Shown one piece after another: positions 6,859 through 6,988 of a stretch of DNA of 6,988 bases (position 1 is the stretch's first letter; each line of letters begins with the position of its first letter). Made by a program: the position numbers and the translations under genes. Location: positions 1 through 6,988 of the forward strand of contig WTHW01000048.1 in NCBI GenBank assembly GCA_011526395.1, given 5' to 3'. The notes below the pieces were generated by a model that worked only from the letters and a program-made list of their open reading frames with translations, searched no databases and was not told the DNA's origin. This DNA is from Alphaproteobacteria bacterium (lineage in GTDB: Bacteria > Pseudomonadota > Alphaproteobacteria > Puniceispirillales > Puniceispirillaceae).

Positions 6859-6988
6859 ATGTCTCACTCATTTCTGGAAAATAAGGCGAAACATCCGCTA
6901 TTTGGCCTAGCCCTGGCTGGGTTTGGCGCGATGACTCTCACGCCTGATAGTTTGTTTATCAGGTGGTCAGAGATGGGCGCCTTTGAAA
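6859..6988 (+). CDS. DMT/EamA-type membrane transporter, N-terminal end only
   Basis: Partial gene: 43 codons are visible before the window ends. The start is the first possible ATG, as an in-frame TAG sits two codons upstream (6853-6855). No clear ribosome site precedes it. After a short polar N-terminus a first membrane helix begins (about residues 14-29, LFGLALAGFGAMTLTP), followed by DSLFIRWSEMGAFE. This resembles the first helix and loop of ten-helix drug/metabolite exporters (EamA domains), whose first segment often reads G-x-x-x-x-TPD-x-LFxR before an FWR motif. Substrate is unknown. It lies 73 bases after the (6-4) photolyase on the same strand, so it could be reached by read-through if the weak terminator leaks. 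Only a short stretch is visible, so the family call is moderate. Confidence 0.55.
   Translation, partial: MSHSFLENKAKHPLFGLALAGFGAMTLTPDSLFIRWSEMGAFE

Noticed and set aside
6788..6890. Inverted repeat TTCGCCTT (6788-6795) and AAGGCGAA (6883-6890)
   Set aside because: Only eight bases, 87 bases apart, with one arm inside coding sequence; most likely chance.

Overview
The window reads as ordinary chromosome from an alphaproteobacterium, probably a marine surface-water lineage with an AT-leaning genome. SAR116/Puniceispirillales-like is my best guess. This is inferred from protein style: the class III-like CPD photolyase, the iron-sulfur (6-4) photolyase and the large acyl-CoA dehydrogenase all resemble alphaproteobacterial forms. 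No rRNA or other taxonomic marker is present. I see no tRNA, rRNA, CRISPR array, insertion sequence or sign of recent transfer.

Bases 1-1872 (+ strand) hold the 3' end of a 3-hydroxyacyl-CoA dehydrogenase of the FadN/FadB type, then a complete AMP-forming acyl-CoA synthetase 12 bases downstream, apparently in one operon. Facing them on the - strand (1869-3635) is a large acyl-CoA dehydrogenase with a C-terminal extension. The two facing genes overlap at their stop codons by four bases. Together the three supply activation, first oxidation and the hydration/second-oxidation side of acyl-CoA breakdown. The ligase and dehydrogenase belong to the families containing DmdB and DmdC of DMSP demethylation, so methylmercaptopropionate is a possible but unproven substrate.

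Bases 3636-3831 form a divergent intergenic region. It carries an 18-base imperfect palindrome just upstream of the rightward genes. A two-gene photorepair operon follows: a CPD photolyase (3832-5262) whose stop codon overlaps the start of an FeS-BCP-type (6-4) photolyase (5262-6785). Every residue I could check in the second protein falls at the same number as in Agrobacterium PhrB: the four cluster cysteines, the active-site His pair and the electron-transfer Trp/Trp/Tyr. The pair should repair both main UV lesions in DNA using light.

A short gap with a possible AU-rich terminator leads into the start of a DMT/EamA-type membrane transporter, cut by the window end.

I found no undescribed system. 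The points most worth a second look are the translationally coupled photolyase pair, the palindrome upstream of it, the possible DMSP link, and the start-site correction for the dehydrogenase.
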